A stretch of 64,000 nucleotides of DNA from Flavobacterium hungaricum. Lineage in GTDB: Bacteria > Bacteroidota > Bacteroidia > Flavobacteriales > Flavobacteriaceae. Below the pieces are notes generated by a model. The model was not told where the DNA came from. It searched no databases and worked only from the letters and a program-made list of their open reading frames with translations. Shown one piece after another: positions 35,084 through 42,958 of the stretch. How positions within the stretch are numbered: the first letter of the stretch is position 1; every line of letters starts with the position of its first letter. A program made the position numbers and the translations under genes. The DNA lies in contig NZ_PRDM01000008.1 of assembly GCF_015182285.1 (NCBI RefSeq), positions 58,935-122,934 of the forward strand, in the 5' to 3' direction.

Positions 35084-35443
35084 TTAAGTTTTGGCAGCAA
35101 TAATCAAATAGGCTATCAGCGAAATGCTTAAAGCAAAAATCACCGTAGTAATAAAATTTAGAATTACTGTATAATATTGATATTTGCTTTTTGTGAGCAA
35201 ATAGGCTAGTTTTTGATGCTGTAAAGAAGATAAAAGTATCGTCATTGCACCGGCAATTAAAAGTCCCACACCTATGCCGTGTGTATAATTGTTGTTTAAA
35301 GCAGCCGTTTCGGACCAATATTGAGAGGGAAGCTGTTTTAAAAATAAAGAGACTTTTACAGCCGCAAAACCGAAAATCATGATTCCGATTCCAGTTCCCA
35401 GCCACGGTACTATTGCTTTTTGGTTAGAAAGATATTCACTCAT
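35084..35443 (-). CDS. DUF202/YidH-type membrane protein
   Basis: The 119-residue protein has three TM segments (about 15-33, 52-70, 90-112). The N-terminal block LSNQKAIVPWLGTGIGIMIF resembles the DUF202 (YidH/YidG) signature in which a short polar N-terminus precedes a W-x-x-T-G segment; the usual RT is replaced by GT here. Function is unknown in the family. It lies 19 bp upstream of the exonuclease gene on the same strand and might be cotranscribed with the repair genes, which is probably incidental. Confidence 0.75.
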   Translation of the reverse strand: MSEYLSNQKAIVPWLGTGIGIMIFGFAAVKVSLFLKQLPSQYWSETAALNNNYTHGIGVGLLIAGAMTILLSSLQHQKLAYLLTKSKYQYYTVILNFITTVIFALSISLIAYLIIAAKT

Positions 35444-35483
35444 AATTTCCTGGTTATTTTATAAGTATTTAGATAAGAATCTT

Positions 35484-35798
35484 TTAATAATCGAAATTTC
35501 TGTACGGAGGACAATTGTATTTGTCATCTTCATGATCTAAATTAAAACTATCGTAGGGATTGGTATCGTCGTAACTTGAATAAGGCGTGTTATCTTCAGC
35601 ATGGTTTAAACCGCTTTCGATAATCTCGAAAGAAGAGATGGGATCACAATATTGCTTATAAGTAGTATCCTGATTTTGTCCTGAAGTAAATTCGTCATCC
35701 AAAGCCTCATTTTCGTGTGCTGTATCAATATGGTCTGGTTTACTGCATTGGTGAGAATCAATTTTTCTGCTGTCTAAAGTATTGGCAATTGTTTTCAT
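35484..35798 (-). CDS. Hypothetical acidic hydrophilic protein
   Basis: The 104-residue frame encodes a strongly acidic, Asn/Asp/Tyr-rich, probably disordered protein (DDEFTSGQNQDTTYKQYCDP; YDSFNLDHEDDKYNCPPYRN). No signal, TM or family motif is visible. It runs in the same direction as the DUF202 gene, 40 bp away. The open frame is continuous and has non-random composition, but there is no independent support for expression. Confidence 0.5.
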   Translation of the reverse strand: MKTIANTLDSRKIDSHQCSKPDHIDTAHENEALDDEFTSGQNQDTTYKQYCDPISSFEIIESGLNHAEDNTPYSSYDDTNPYDSFNLDHEDDKYNCPPYRNFDY

Positions 35799-36008
35799 AA
35801 CGAATATTTTTAAATTAGTAGAAATTTACTTTTATCGATATACAAATTTGAAAATTAGACGGTTAAAAATTTTATAGGATTCAATTTTAATCTTACATGA
35901 TTTATTTATAAAGGATTTTTATTTTGTAAAAATCAATTTTAATTCTATAAAAACAGGAGGTAAGTATTTTGCAACTTTGTATATATTAATTTAAAAATTA
36001 AATAGTTA

Positions 36009-36139
36009 TGGAAACTTCAAGAAAAGATTCGAAATCTGGAATGAAAGATTCTGGAAAAACTCAAAAATCAGCAACTGATTCTAGAGGGAAAAAAAGTACT
36101 GCAAAATCAACAGATTCAAAAGGTAGAGCAGGTCATTAA
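36009..36139 (+). CDS. Small Lys/Ser/Thr-rich protein (about 43 residues)
   Basis: A short frame starting METSRKDSKSGMKDSG and continuing in the same composition to a stop after KGRAGH. The repeated S-x-K/T-K-S/D pattern is continuous on both sides of an A-run near 36055, which suggests one real protein; however my base count in that run is uncertain by one, so the exact frame and stop need rechecking (the alternative frame stops at 36149). A strong terminator follows at 36167, and the upstream 70 bp are AT-rich with a purine-rich AGGAGG at 35956-35961. Small, highly basic, low-complexity proteins of this sort could bind nucleic acid; that is inference. Confidence 0.5.
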
Positions 36140-36166
36140 AAGTTTTTAGTAAACACTAAAAAATAG

Positions 36167-36202
36167 AAGCGTGCTGTTTAATTGTAAACAGCACGCTTTT
36201 AG
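36167..36202 (+). terminator. Strong intrinsic terminator after the small basic gene
   Basis: Perfect 14-bp stem AAGCGTGCTGTTTA / TAAACAGCACGCTT with loop ATTG, followed by TTTT-A-GTTT on the plus strand. Its presence 28 bp after the short gene supports that the gene is transcribed. Confidence 0.85.
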
Positions 36203-36341
36203 TTTAAAAACGATATTGGAAGTTGGTTATTAAACTTAATAGTAAAGTATGTAACTTAAAAATACTAAAAAAATACCAGCTTCGGTTTATATTTTAAAAG
36301 AAAGTTTTTAAGGAATGTATAAAATCAAATAAATAGCGAAG

Positions 36342-36974
36342 TTATTTTGTTGTTACTGCTTCGATTGTTTTGATAAAGGCTTCAACCGGCTGTGCGCCAG
36401 AAATGGCATATTTGCGGTCGAATACAAAAAAAGGAACACCTTGAACTCCAATTTCGCCCGCCTCTTTGATATCAGATTGTACTTCTTTTAAGAACAAAGT
36501 ATCGCTTTCTAAGACTGCTCTGATTTCGGTTTCTTCCAAACCAGCCTCAATTCCTAATTTTATCAAAGTCAATCCGTTGTTGAGATCTTCTCCATCTGTA
36601 AAATAAGCTTTAAAGAAAATCTCTTCCATTAGGCCGCCAAGATTTTTGGTTTTGGCTAATTGAATGATTCGATGTGCGTTTAACGAATTTGATATAACCG
36701 CTTTATCAAAATTATAATCCAAACCTACACTTTTTGCTCGTTCTGCAACACCTTTGTGCATTTCTATAGATTGTTCTACAGACATGCCTTTTCTTTCTGC
36801 CAGAAACGTATAAACGTTTTGATTTGGATTTGAAGTAATGGTGGGATCAAGTTGAAAGCTTTTCCACTCAATTTCAACATCATGATCTGGAAACGATGCC
36901 AATGCATTTTCCAATTGTCTTTTTCCGATATAACAAAACGGACACATAATGTCCGACCAGATTTCTATTTTCAT
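36342..36974 (-). CDS. DsbA-family oxidoreductase (FrnE-like)
   Basis: Thioredoxin-fold protein of 210 residues with the active site in IWSDIMCPFCYIGKRQLENA (CPFC, about residues 11-14). No signal peptide is present, so it acts in the cytoplasm, as FrnE-type and 2-hydroxychromene-isomerase-like DsbA proteins do. The cis-Pro segment appears as GVQGVPFFVFDRKYAISGAQ (about 175-195), a strong family mark. Substrate is unknown; FrnE members are linked to oxidative stress tolerance. The gene is flanked on its upstream side by the heptamer/palindrome element at 36999. Confidence 0.93.
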   Translation of the reverse strand: MKIEIWSDIMCPFCYIGKRQLENALASFPDHDVEIEWKSFQLDPTITSNPNQNVYTFLAERKGMSVEQSIEMHKGVAERAKSVGLDYNFDKAVISNSLNAHRIIQLAKTKNLGGLMEEIFFKAYFTDGEDLNNGLTLIKLGIEAGLEETEIRAVLESDTLFLKEVQSDIKEAGEIGVQGVPFFVFDRKYAISGAQPVEAFIKTIEAVTTK

Positions 36975-36998
36975 TTTGCAAAGTTAAAGAAAAAAATT

Positions 36999-37210
36999 GT
37001 TTCAAGTTTGAAGTTTCAAGTTTCAGGTTTGAAGTTTCAAGTTTCAGTTTGATATACTTATGTTGTTTAACCGCAAGGTTCGCTAAGTTTTTTTTCTAAA
37101 GTTTAAGTTTACGAAATAAAAAAGTTCGCAAAGCTTTATGATAACTTTGCGAACTTTGCGAAAAACCTTTGCGACCTTTGCGGTTAAACCTGAAACCTGA
37201 AACTTGAAAC
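36999..37210. repeat. Nested palindromic element bounded by GTTTCAA heptamers
   Basis: Seven GTTTCAA/GTTTGAA heptamers (36999-37047) are mirrored by 3.5 inverted units (37186-37210, CTGAAAC). Inside them are inverted ends GTTTAACCGCAA.GGTTCGC (from 37065) and its counterpart (37167-37188, GCGACCTTTGCGGTTAAAC). The centre is a perfect 13-bp hairpin AAAGTTCGCAAAG / CTTTGCGAACTTT (37121-37133 and 37145-37157) with an 11-base loop. The same inner architecture recurs at 41065-41179. It lies upstream of the dsbA-like gene, 25 bp from its start. Confidence 0.85.
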
Positions 37211-37263
37211 AAAAAAAAAATCAAATAAAAAACCGCAAATCTTAAATTAAAGAATTGCGGTTT
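37211..37263 (-). terminator. Terminator of dnaN
   Basis: Stem AAACCGCAA / TTGCGGTTT (37230-37238 and 37255-37263), then on the minus strand a long T-rich tract (complement of the A-run at 37211-37229). It lies about 107 bp after the dnaN stop codon. Confidence 0.7.
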
Positions 37264-37369
37264 CTAGGTATAAAAAATGGTTGGTTAATAGCGATATCTT
37301 TTTTTTTACAATGATATGTCTTTAATTTGAAACTAAAAAAAATCCCTGTAACAAAAAGAAACTTTGATG

Positions 37370-38488
37370 TTAACTATTTAACATTACAGGCATTACCAAC
37401 ATTGTAACAGTTTCTCCTTCTTCTAAGCCGTCAACAGGAGTCAAAATTCCAGCTCTGTTTGGCAGCGACATTTCAAGCATAATCATGTCTGATTGTAAGT
37501 TGGTCAGCATCTCTGTTAAGAAACGAGAGTTGAAACCAATTTGAAGATCGTCACCTTGATAATCACAAGTTAATCTTTCTTCTGCTTTGTTTGAGTAATC
37601 GATATCTTCTGCAGAAACATTTAATTCTGCTCCAGCGATTTTTAAACGAATCTGGTGCGTAGTTTTGTTAGAGAAAATCGCAACACGACGAACAGAACTT
37701 AAGAATAAAGAACGATCAATCATTAGTTTGTTTGGATTTTCTTTTGGAATTACTGCTTCGTAATTCGGGTATTTTCCGTCGATTAAACGACACATCAAGA
37801 TATAATTGTCAAATGAGAAAGTCGCATTTGAATCGTTGTATTCAATTTTTACTTCAGCATCAGAGCTTCCTAAAATACTTTTTAAAATGTTTAAAGGTTT
37901 TTTAGGCATAATAAAATCAGCAACCTGAGATGCTTTAACATCTGTACGAGCGTATTTTACCAATTTATGAGCATCTGTAGCTACAAAGATCAATCCTTCT
38001 GGCGAGAACTGGAAGAAAACTCCAGACATTACCGGACGTAAATCATCGTTTCCGGCAGCGAAAATAGTTTTACTTACTGCAGTTGCCAAAACCTCTGCAG
38101 GAACTAAAGTAACAGATGGATCTTCTAAACTTACTGCTTTAGGAAATTCTTCTCCTGCAGCGTAAGCTAAGGCATATTTACCAGAATTTGAGCTGATTTC
38201 TACAGTATTATTGTCTTCAACTGTAAAGGTAAGAGGCTGTTCTGGGAATGTTTTTAAAATTTCAAGCAGCAGTTTTGCTGGTACAGCAACGCTTCCCTTA
38301 CTTGTAGAATCGATCGATAATGTAGCAGACATTGTCGTTTCAAGATCTGAAGCCGAAACTGTCAACTCATTATTGTTTAGTTCAAATAAAAAGTTGTCTA
38401 AAATAGGCAACGTATTGTTACTGTTGATTACACTACCTAAAACTTGTAATTGTTTTAATAAGTACGAACTCGATACTATAAATTTCAT
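37370..38488 (-). CDS. dnaN: DNA polymerase III beta sliding clamp
   Basis: Ring-shaped processivity clamp of 372 residues, the usual length for Bacteroidota DnaN. The three-domain clamp pattern is clear: N-terminal MKFIVSSSYLLKQLQVLGSV, domain 2 with VMSGVFFQFSPEGLIFVATD (conserved A-T-D-x-H-K), and the C-terminal EMLTNLQSDMIMLEMSLPNR ending VTMLVMPVML, the M-P-M/R-like end that shapes the hydrophobic partner-binding pocket. It follows gldG by 108 bp, with its own likely promoter (TATATTTG at 38550-38557) and its own terminator. The gene is not next to dnaA here. Confidence 0.97.
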   Translation of the reverse strand: MKFIVSSSYLLKQLQVLGSVINSNNTLPILDNFLFELNNNELTVSASDLETTMSATLSIDSTSKGSVAVPAKLLLEILKTFPEQPLTFTVEDNNTVEISSNSGKYALAYAAGEEFPKAVSLEDPSVTLVPAEVLATAVSKTIFAAGNDDLRPVMSGVFFQFSPEGLIFVATDAHKLVKYARTDVKASQVADFIMPKKPLNILKSILGSSDAEVKIEYNDSNATFSFDNYILMCRLIDGKYPNYEAVIPKENPNKLMIDRSLFLSSVRRVAIFSNKTTHQIRLKIAGAELNVSAEDIDYSNKAEERLTCDYQGDDLQIGFNSRFLTEMLTNLQSDMIMLEMSLPNRAGILTPVDGLEEGETVTMLVMPVMLNS

Positions 38489-38549
38489 CTGTTTATTTTG
38501 TTTTTTGTATGGATCTTATTAGCAAATAAAGGGCTAAATATACGGATTA

Positions 38550-38557
38550 CAAATATA
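38550..38557 (-). promoter_or_regulatory. Candidate -7 promoter box of dnaN
   Basis: The complement reads TATATTTG, an exact match to the Bacteroidota -7 consensus TAnnTTTG, 62 bp upstream of the dnaN start. I could not find a clear -33 TTG at normal spacing, so support rests on the -7 match and position. Confidence 0.5.
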
Positions 38558-38596
38558 TCTTAAACTATCCAAACTATGACATTTTTTTATTAACAT

Positions 38597-40282
38597 CTAT
38601 TTGCTGTATTTTCTTTTTCTTACAAAAGTAAAAATCAAACCAAAAACGGCTAAAATTAGAATTGGAACTCCGATAGTTATGAATTGTGTCAGGGTATAAG
38701 TTTGATAAACTTTTTCTTTGTCTAATAATGGCAGCTCTACGTCTTTGCTTCTAATGTTAATAAGTCCGGTATCATCCAGCAGATAATTGATGCAGTTCAT
38801 GATAAAGTCTTTATTATCGTAGAGATTTCCTGTTCTTTGGTCGTAACCTAATTCAACCGGCATCCCGTTTTTGTCCAATTGATTTCGTATTAAATCTCCA
38901 TCAGCAATTACAATCATTTTGTTTGGTTTGCCTACTGCTGCAAAAGAATTGTCTTTGAATGGCAGGACTCTATTCTCAAAAGCAGAATGAAAAGATCCTT
39001 CGAGTAAAACAGCAAGCGGAATATTTCCTTTATTTAAATAATCTTGCGGCGTTGTTTTTTCCGTTACCATGTTCAGATTGATTTCTGATGGGGTCCCAAT
39101 GGTTTTTGAGTATTGAGAAGACTGTAATAAAACCGTTTTTTTGATTCCGTTTTTTAAAGTGTCAATCGGGCTGGCAAAATCAAATTTAATTCCACCCAGA
39201 TTTTTCACGATCGCATGCTGGCTTGTTGGGTAAACTTCTGGTGCAAATTTCCATTTAAACTCCTGGTACTGTGTTGCACTTCCTTGTTCTCCAGTTGCCA
39301 GTTTTATCGGGCTTCCGTATTCGTCTTTTACTAAATCGGGATTAATTCTAAAACCGTATTTGAAGAACATGTCGTTTAGATTCAAATCTCTCGGGTACGC
39401 CAGTGTCGCCCCCATATCATTGTACAAACTGTCCATATCGGCAGCCACTTGATCAATTAACCAAAGTGTTTTACCGCCGCTGATAATATATTGATCTAAA
39501 ACTTCTTTTTCTTCGTCGCTGAATTTTTCAGTAGGTTTAGAAATAATGGCTAAATCGTATTTTTTCAGTTCCTTTAAAGTTCCGTTTGGGTTTTTAGCAA
39601 CCGAATCTAAAGTAAAAGGCCCCATTAAATAACTTTCGTGAATCTGCATCAGCATTTTAGCAATATGAACTTCACGCAGCTCGCCATTGCCCTTTATAAT
39701 TGCAATTTTCTTCTGTTTGTTTTTGGTTATTTTATTGATAGCATCTGCGATAGAATATTCTAAATGCTGAATAGAACCGATTACTTTTTGTGTAGTCGAA
39801 GCACCCATTCTGTTTTTTAACAAAGGAATATTAACTTCTTTGTTGTTGTAAACGGCAACTCCCCACGGAAAAACCATCGCCTGTGACTGTTTTCCTTTGT
39901 CGTCTACAGTTAAATTTATCGGGGTTAATCCTTTTTTGAAAAGCGATTCGGTCAAATCCATGCTTTCGTCTTCGTTCTCCATCGGATTTACAAATTCGAA
40001 AACAATGTTTTTATTATAAGCCTGAAACTCTTCTAATAATTGTTTGGTTTCCTGTTGTAAACGTTTAAAATCTGCAGGAAGTTCGCCATCCATATAGATT
40101 TTTATAGACAACGGATTTTCTACTTGTTTTACAATTTGTAAAGTCGTTGGCGATAAAGTGTAGCGTTTGTCTTTGGTTAAATCAAAACGTTGAAAAAACA
40201 ACGTTCCCAGTACATTTAGAACAATTAAAATGAAAATCGTTATTCCTAATGTTTTGATATTTTGCTGAGTAGATGGTTTCAT
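38597..40282 (-). CDS. gldG: Gliding motility ABC transporter protein GldG
   Basis: The 561-residue protein is the GldG family: an N-terminal TM (LGITIFILIVLNVLGTLFF, about 10-28), a large periplasmic DUF4350-like/ABC auxiliary domain (about 30-520: VVTSKPTEKFSDEEKEVL-type text and GGKTLWLIDQVAADMDSLYN), and a C-terminal TM (FITIGVPILILAVFGLIFTF, about 535-555). GldF and GldG work with the ATPase GldA in Flavobacterium gliding and T9SS-linked surface motility. The start codon overlaps the gldF stop by one base (TAATG). A gldA-like ATPase is not in this window. Confidence 0.95.
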   Translation of the reverse strand: MKPSTQQNIKTLGITIFILIVLNVLGTLFFQRFDLTKDKRYTLSPTTLQIVKQVENPLSIKIYMDGELPADFKRLQQETKQLLEEFQAYNKNIVFEFVNPMENEDESMDLTESLFKKGLTPINLTVDDKGKQSQAMVFPWGVAVYNNKEVNIPLLKNRMGASTTQKVIGSIQHLEYSIADAINKITKNKQKKIAIIKGNGELREVHIAKMLMQIHESYLMGPFTLDSVAKNPNGTLKELKKYDLAIISKPTEKFSDEEKEVLDQYIISGGKTLWLIDQVAADMDSLYNDMGATLAYPRDLNLNDMFFKYGFRINPDLVKDEYGSPIKLATGEQGSATQYQEFKWKFAPEVYPTSQHAIVKNLGGIKFDFASPIDTLKNGIKKTVLLQSSQYSKTIGTPSEINLNMVTEKTTPQDYLNKGNIPLAVLLEGSFHSAFENRVLPFKDNSFAAVGKPNKMIVIADGDLIRNQLDKNGMPVELGYDQRTGNLYDNKDFIMNCINYLLDDTGLINIRSKDVELPLLDKEKVYQTYTLTQFITIGVPILILAVFGLIFTFVRKRKYSK

Positions 40283-41007
40283 TAGGCCTTAAAAGATTTT
40301 AATTGGTAAACAGTACAAGATAAAAATGCAATGGCAATGCTTAGAAAATAGATCACATCGCGTGTATCAATTACCCCTCGGCTCATACTTTTAAAATGAT
40401 TCTGCATTCCTAAAACTGAAATAAAACTACCTGAACCAGGAATTAAGGAAGCGATTTCTTCAAAACCAAAATAAAGGAAAAAGCATAAGAAAACAGCAAT
40501 AATAAAAGCCATAATCTGGTTTTCTGAAAGGGTAGAAGTAAAGATTCCGATTGCTGAATACGAAGCGATTAAAAACAATAATCCGAAATAAGAACCAATT
40601 GTGCTTCCCATGTCGATATTCCCTTCTGGCGAGCCTAAGTCTGAAATTACTTTTACATAAATCAAGGTTGGAATAATCGCTAGAATAATTAGTAAAAACG
40701 AACCAAAGAATTTTCCGTTTACAATCTGCCAAATTGATAATGGTTTGGTTAATAATAATTCGAGCGTTCCCTGTTTTCTTTCGTCAGAGAAACTTCTCAT
40801 GGTTACGGCCGGAATCAGGAAAATAAGGATCCAAGGCGCCAAAGTAAAAAATGGCGTTAGATCGGCATAACCTGAATTTAGTATGTTATAATCTCCTTCA
40901 AAAACCCATAAAAAGAGTCCGTTGATAATCAGGAAAATTGCTATAACCAAATAGCCGATCGGAGAGCCAAAAAAAGATTTTATTTCTCGTAAAATGATTG
41001 ATTTCAT
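40282..41007 (-). CDS. gldF: Gliding motility ABC transporter permease GldF
   Basis: Membrane permease of 241 residues with six TM segments: MKSIILREIKSFFGSPIGYL precedes the first, and PFFTLAPWILIFLIPAVTMR contains the second. The cytoplasmic signature MRSFSDERKQGTLELLLTKP-type helix (EQGT-like) is the ABC-2 family coupling motif. GldF partners GldG and the separate ATPase GldA; the pair is typical of gliding flavobacteria. It is the first gene of the unit, with gldG translationally coupled to its stop. Upstream is the repeat element at 41065-41179, so the gldFG promoter must overlap or lie beyond it. Confidence 0.95.
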   Translation of the reverse strand: MKSIILREIKSFFGSPIGYLVIAIFLIINGLFLWVFEGDYNILNSGYADLTPFFTLAPWILIFLIPAVTMRSFSDERKQGTLELLLTKPLSIWQIVNGKFFGSFLLIILAIIPTLIYVKVISDLGSPEGNIDMGSTIGSYFGLLFLIASYSAIGIFTSTLSENQIMAFIIAVFLCFFLYFGFEEIASLIPGSGSFISVLGMQNHFKSMSRGVIDTRDVIYFLSIAIAFLSCTVYQLKSFKA

Positions 41008-41064
41008 TTATTTTGTTTTTGTTTCAAGTATTATTGTTTCAAATTGTTTTGCTTCGCGTTTTTC

Positions 41065-41179
41065 TAACCGCAAAGGACGCAAAGTTTACGCTAAGTTCGC
41101 AAGGTTTTGACACAAAGCTTTGCGAACTTAATGTTTAAATAAACCTACTACATTATAATCTTTGCGTTCTTTGCGGTTA
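41065..41179. repeat. Nested palindromic element, copy 2 (TAACCGCAAAG ends)
   Basis: Ends TAACCGCAAAGGACGCAAAG (41065-41084) and its inverted partner CTTTGCGTTCTTTGCGGTTA (41160-41179) match at 19 of 20 positions. A perfect 11-bp inner hairpin TAAGTTCGCAA / TTGCGAACTTA (41092-41102 and 41120-41130) occupies the left half. Ends and inner hairpin are the same as in the element at 36999-37210, so this is a genome repeat family. GTTTCAA-like motifs flank it (41026-41046 and 41189-41196). Confidence 0.85.
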
Positions 41180-41217
41180 ATAGTTCTTTGTTTCAATATA
41201 ATTTTAAACAGGAAACT

Positions 41218-41514
41218 TTAAACCAAACTAACAACTTTATCCACACTCCACGCTTCTGGTTTTGCATTGAACAGCTTTTTTGTAAAAGTCCAAACCGAAT
41301 CAAAAAGTTCAGAATTTCTATAATTTTCCAAATCAGCTTCGGTTTCCCAATAACTGTAAGTGAAAAAGATGCATTTGTCATTTTTATCCTGATACAGTTC
41401 TAAAAAACGATTTCCTTCAGCGTTTCGTATTTTGTGTTTTATCGTTTCAAAATTCTCCAAAAAAGCAGGAATATTTTCTTCGTGAAAACTCATTTTTACA
41501 ATTCTGACAAACAT
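41218..41514 (-). CDS. Antibiotic biosynthesis monooxygenase-like (ABM) protein
   Basis: Small dimeric alpha-beta barrel protein of 98 residues. The family pattern is a first strand MFVRIVKMSFHEENIPAFLE, the GNRFLELYQDKND strand, and FFTYSYWETEADLENYRNSE, where the W-E-x-x-x-D-L-x-x-Y-R motif is typical of ABM/quinol-monooxygenase-like proteins. The substrate is unknown; such proteins are often quinol oxidases or heme-degrading. It stands alone on the minus strand between the repeat elements at 41065 and 41522. Confidence 0.88.
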   Translation of the reverse strand: MFVRIVKMSFHEENIPAFLENFETIKHKIRNAEGNRFLELYQDKNDKCIFFTYSYWETEADLENYRNSELFDSVWTFTKKLFNAKPEAWSVDKVVSLV

Positions 41515-41521
41515 ATTATTA

Positions 41522-41870
41522 TTTTAGATTTTAGATTGTAGAGTTTAGATTTTTTTGTATTGTCTAAAATCTTACAGGTGCGCAAAAATACCAAAATTGA
41601 TTGTTGTTTTAAATAAAAAATGAAATATTATAAGTACATGATTTTTTCACAATATTGTCATTCCTGAGGAAGGAGGAATCTTCGTGCACAGCTCCGCCTA
41701 TAAAATAGCCAATCTTTGTAGAGTTACTTGTGAAGATTCCTCCTTCGTCGGAATGACAAGAAGACGAAATATAATCAATGTAAATCTGCTCAATCTGCAA
41801 AATCTGCGAGAGAATTAATCTAAAATCTATACCGTCCCGAGGTTTCGGGATTGGGACTAAAATCTAAAAT
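41522..41870. repeat. Inverted TTTTAGA heptamers flanking a structured region
   Basis: Four period-7 units TTTTAGA/TTGTAGA/GTTTAGA at 41522-41549 are matched by inverted units CTAAAAT at 41857-41870 and TCTAAAA near 41819. Between them lie the 105-bp inverted repeat and a hairpin TCCCGA-GGTT-TCGGGA at 41835-41850. No gene is present in these 360 bases. This is the third region in the window with inverted period-7 flanks. Confidence 0.7.
41655..41759. repeat. 105-bp element with 28-bp inverted ends
   Basis: The left arm (41655-41683, beginning TTGTCATTCC and ending GGAGGAATCTTC) pairs almost perfectly with the right arm (41732-41759, beginning GAAGATTCCTCCTTCG and ending GGAATGACAA); one position and one gap differ. 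The spacer is about 48 bp and non-coding. The size and ends fit a small non-autonomous mobile element. Confidence 0.85.
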
Positions 41871-41874
41871 TAAT

Positions 41875-42705
41875 TTAAGAAAACTTAATCGTAATGACAT
41901 CACGATAATTCAATCCTAACAAACTATTTGCAGAGCCAACCTTAGAAGGGTTACTTCTAAAAATAGCAATTTCGAGAAATCCAGCTTCATTAAAAATAGC
42001 GAGTTTTTCTCCCTCATAAGTCTTAATCGGATATTTGTCTGAAGTTGCAATAGCCGAATAGCTTGGCAGAATGGTCTTGATGCTTTTTGGCTTCATGACA
42101 ATTTCATAAGGACGGCCTTTTGCGACTTCAAGGAACTGCTGTTTAGAAATATTGGTCACAACATTTCCGAAATGATCTATATAAATAACATATCCTTTTA
42201 GAGAGTTTCCATCGTTTGCAACAACAGCCTGCAGTTCGGTTACTTCTTTTAAGGACGGAATTTCTTTTCCGATCACGTTCAATAAACCGCCTTTGGATAA
42301 ATGCGATGCCACCTGAATAAAAATATCCAGATCGGTAAATTCAATCGGAAAACGATCGTGAATATTGATGGCAACAATTTTCTGCGGTACAATTTTTTGC
42401 GTCAGCATACTCAAAATGCCATTGTCTGCACAGATAAAGTAGTGGTCGTTCCACTGCATGGCAATGTGCTGGTTTTCTTTGTTACGTTCAATATCGACCC
42501 CAATTAAGTGCACAGTTCCTTTTGGAAAGCTCAAATAAGAAGCGCCAATAATGTAACTGGCTTCGGCAGTATTAAAGGGATCAATGTCGTGAGAAATGTC
42601 AATTATCTGAACCTTTGGGTTTTCAGAAAGTATTTTACCCTTCAGCGAGCCCACAAAGTAATCTTTAAGGCCGTAGTCGGTAGTAAGGGTAATTATTGAC
42701 ATCAT
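41875..42705 (-). CDS. SAM hydroxide adenosyltransferase/SAM hydrolase (DUF62, chlorinase-fluorinase family)
   Basis: The 276-residue protein belongs to the SAM-dependent chlorinase/fluorinase family (DUF62). It has the opening ITLTTDYGLKDYFVGSLKGK, the catalytic-Asp region IIDISHDIDPFNTAEASYII (normal for SAM hydroxide adenosyltransferases), FPKGTVHLIGVD, FICADNGILSMLTQ, and the C-terminal barrel with GYVIYIDHFGNVVTNI. Members without the halide insertion hydrolyse SAM to adenosine and methionine, so that activity is more likely than halogenation. Either of two adjacent Met codons may start it. It is divergent from phoH. Confidence 0.92.
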   Translation of the reverse strand: MMSIITLTTDYGLKDYFVGSLKGKILSENPKVQIIDISHDIDPFNTAEASYIIGASYLSFPKGTVHLIGVDIERNKENQHIAMQWNDHYFICADNGILSMLTQKIVPQKIVAINIHDRFPIEFTDLDIFIQVASHLSKGGLLNVIGKEIPSLKEVTELQAVVANDGNSLKGYVIYIDHFGNVVTNISKQQFLEVAKGRPYEIVMKPKSIKTILPSYSAIATSDKYPIKTYEGEKLAIFNEAGFLEIAIFRSNPSKVGSANSLLGLNYRDVITIKFS

Positions 42706-42958
42706 TTTGTTTATAACTATTGATAGTATTTGAATCTAATTTTCATTAAATTTGAGAAATGCAAAGCTAGTAATAGTAAAGACAAATTGAAAGAAAGTAA
42801 ACACAATTTGTAAAATTAGCAGCAGTTGGAAGTTTTAAGTATTCAGTTCTATTCGTTTAGAAAAAAGGAACACTCAAATCGGAATACTGTTACTTTAAAA
42901 ATGAACCCGACAACTCTAAAAATAATAACTGAATTATTTAATTTAAAAACTACTTCAT

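Noticed and set aside
35061..35405. Cys-rich 114-residue minus-strand frame overlapping the DUF202 gene
   Set aside because: It lies in another frame of a gene with a convincing membrane-protein pattern; odd His/Cys/Phe composition fits a shadow frame.
41188..41403. 71-codon plus-strand frame over the ABM gene
   Set aside because: It is opposite to a well-matched ABM protein and begins inside the repeat region; no support.
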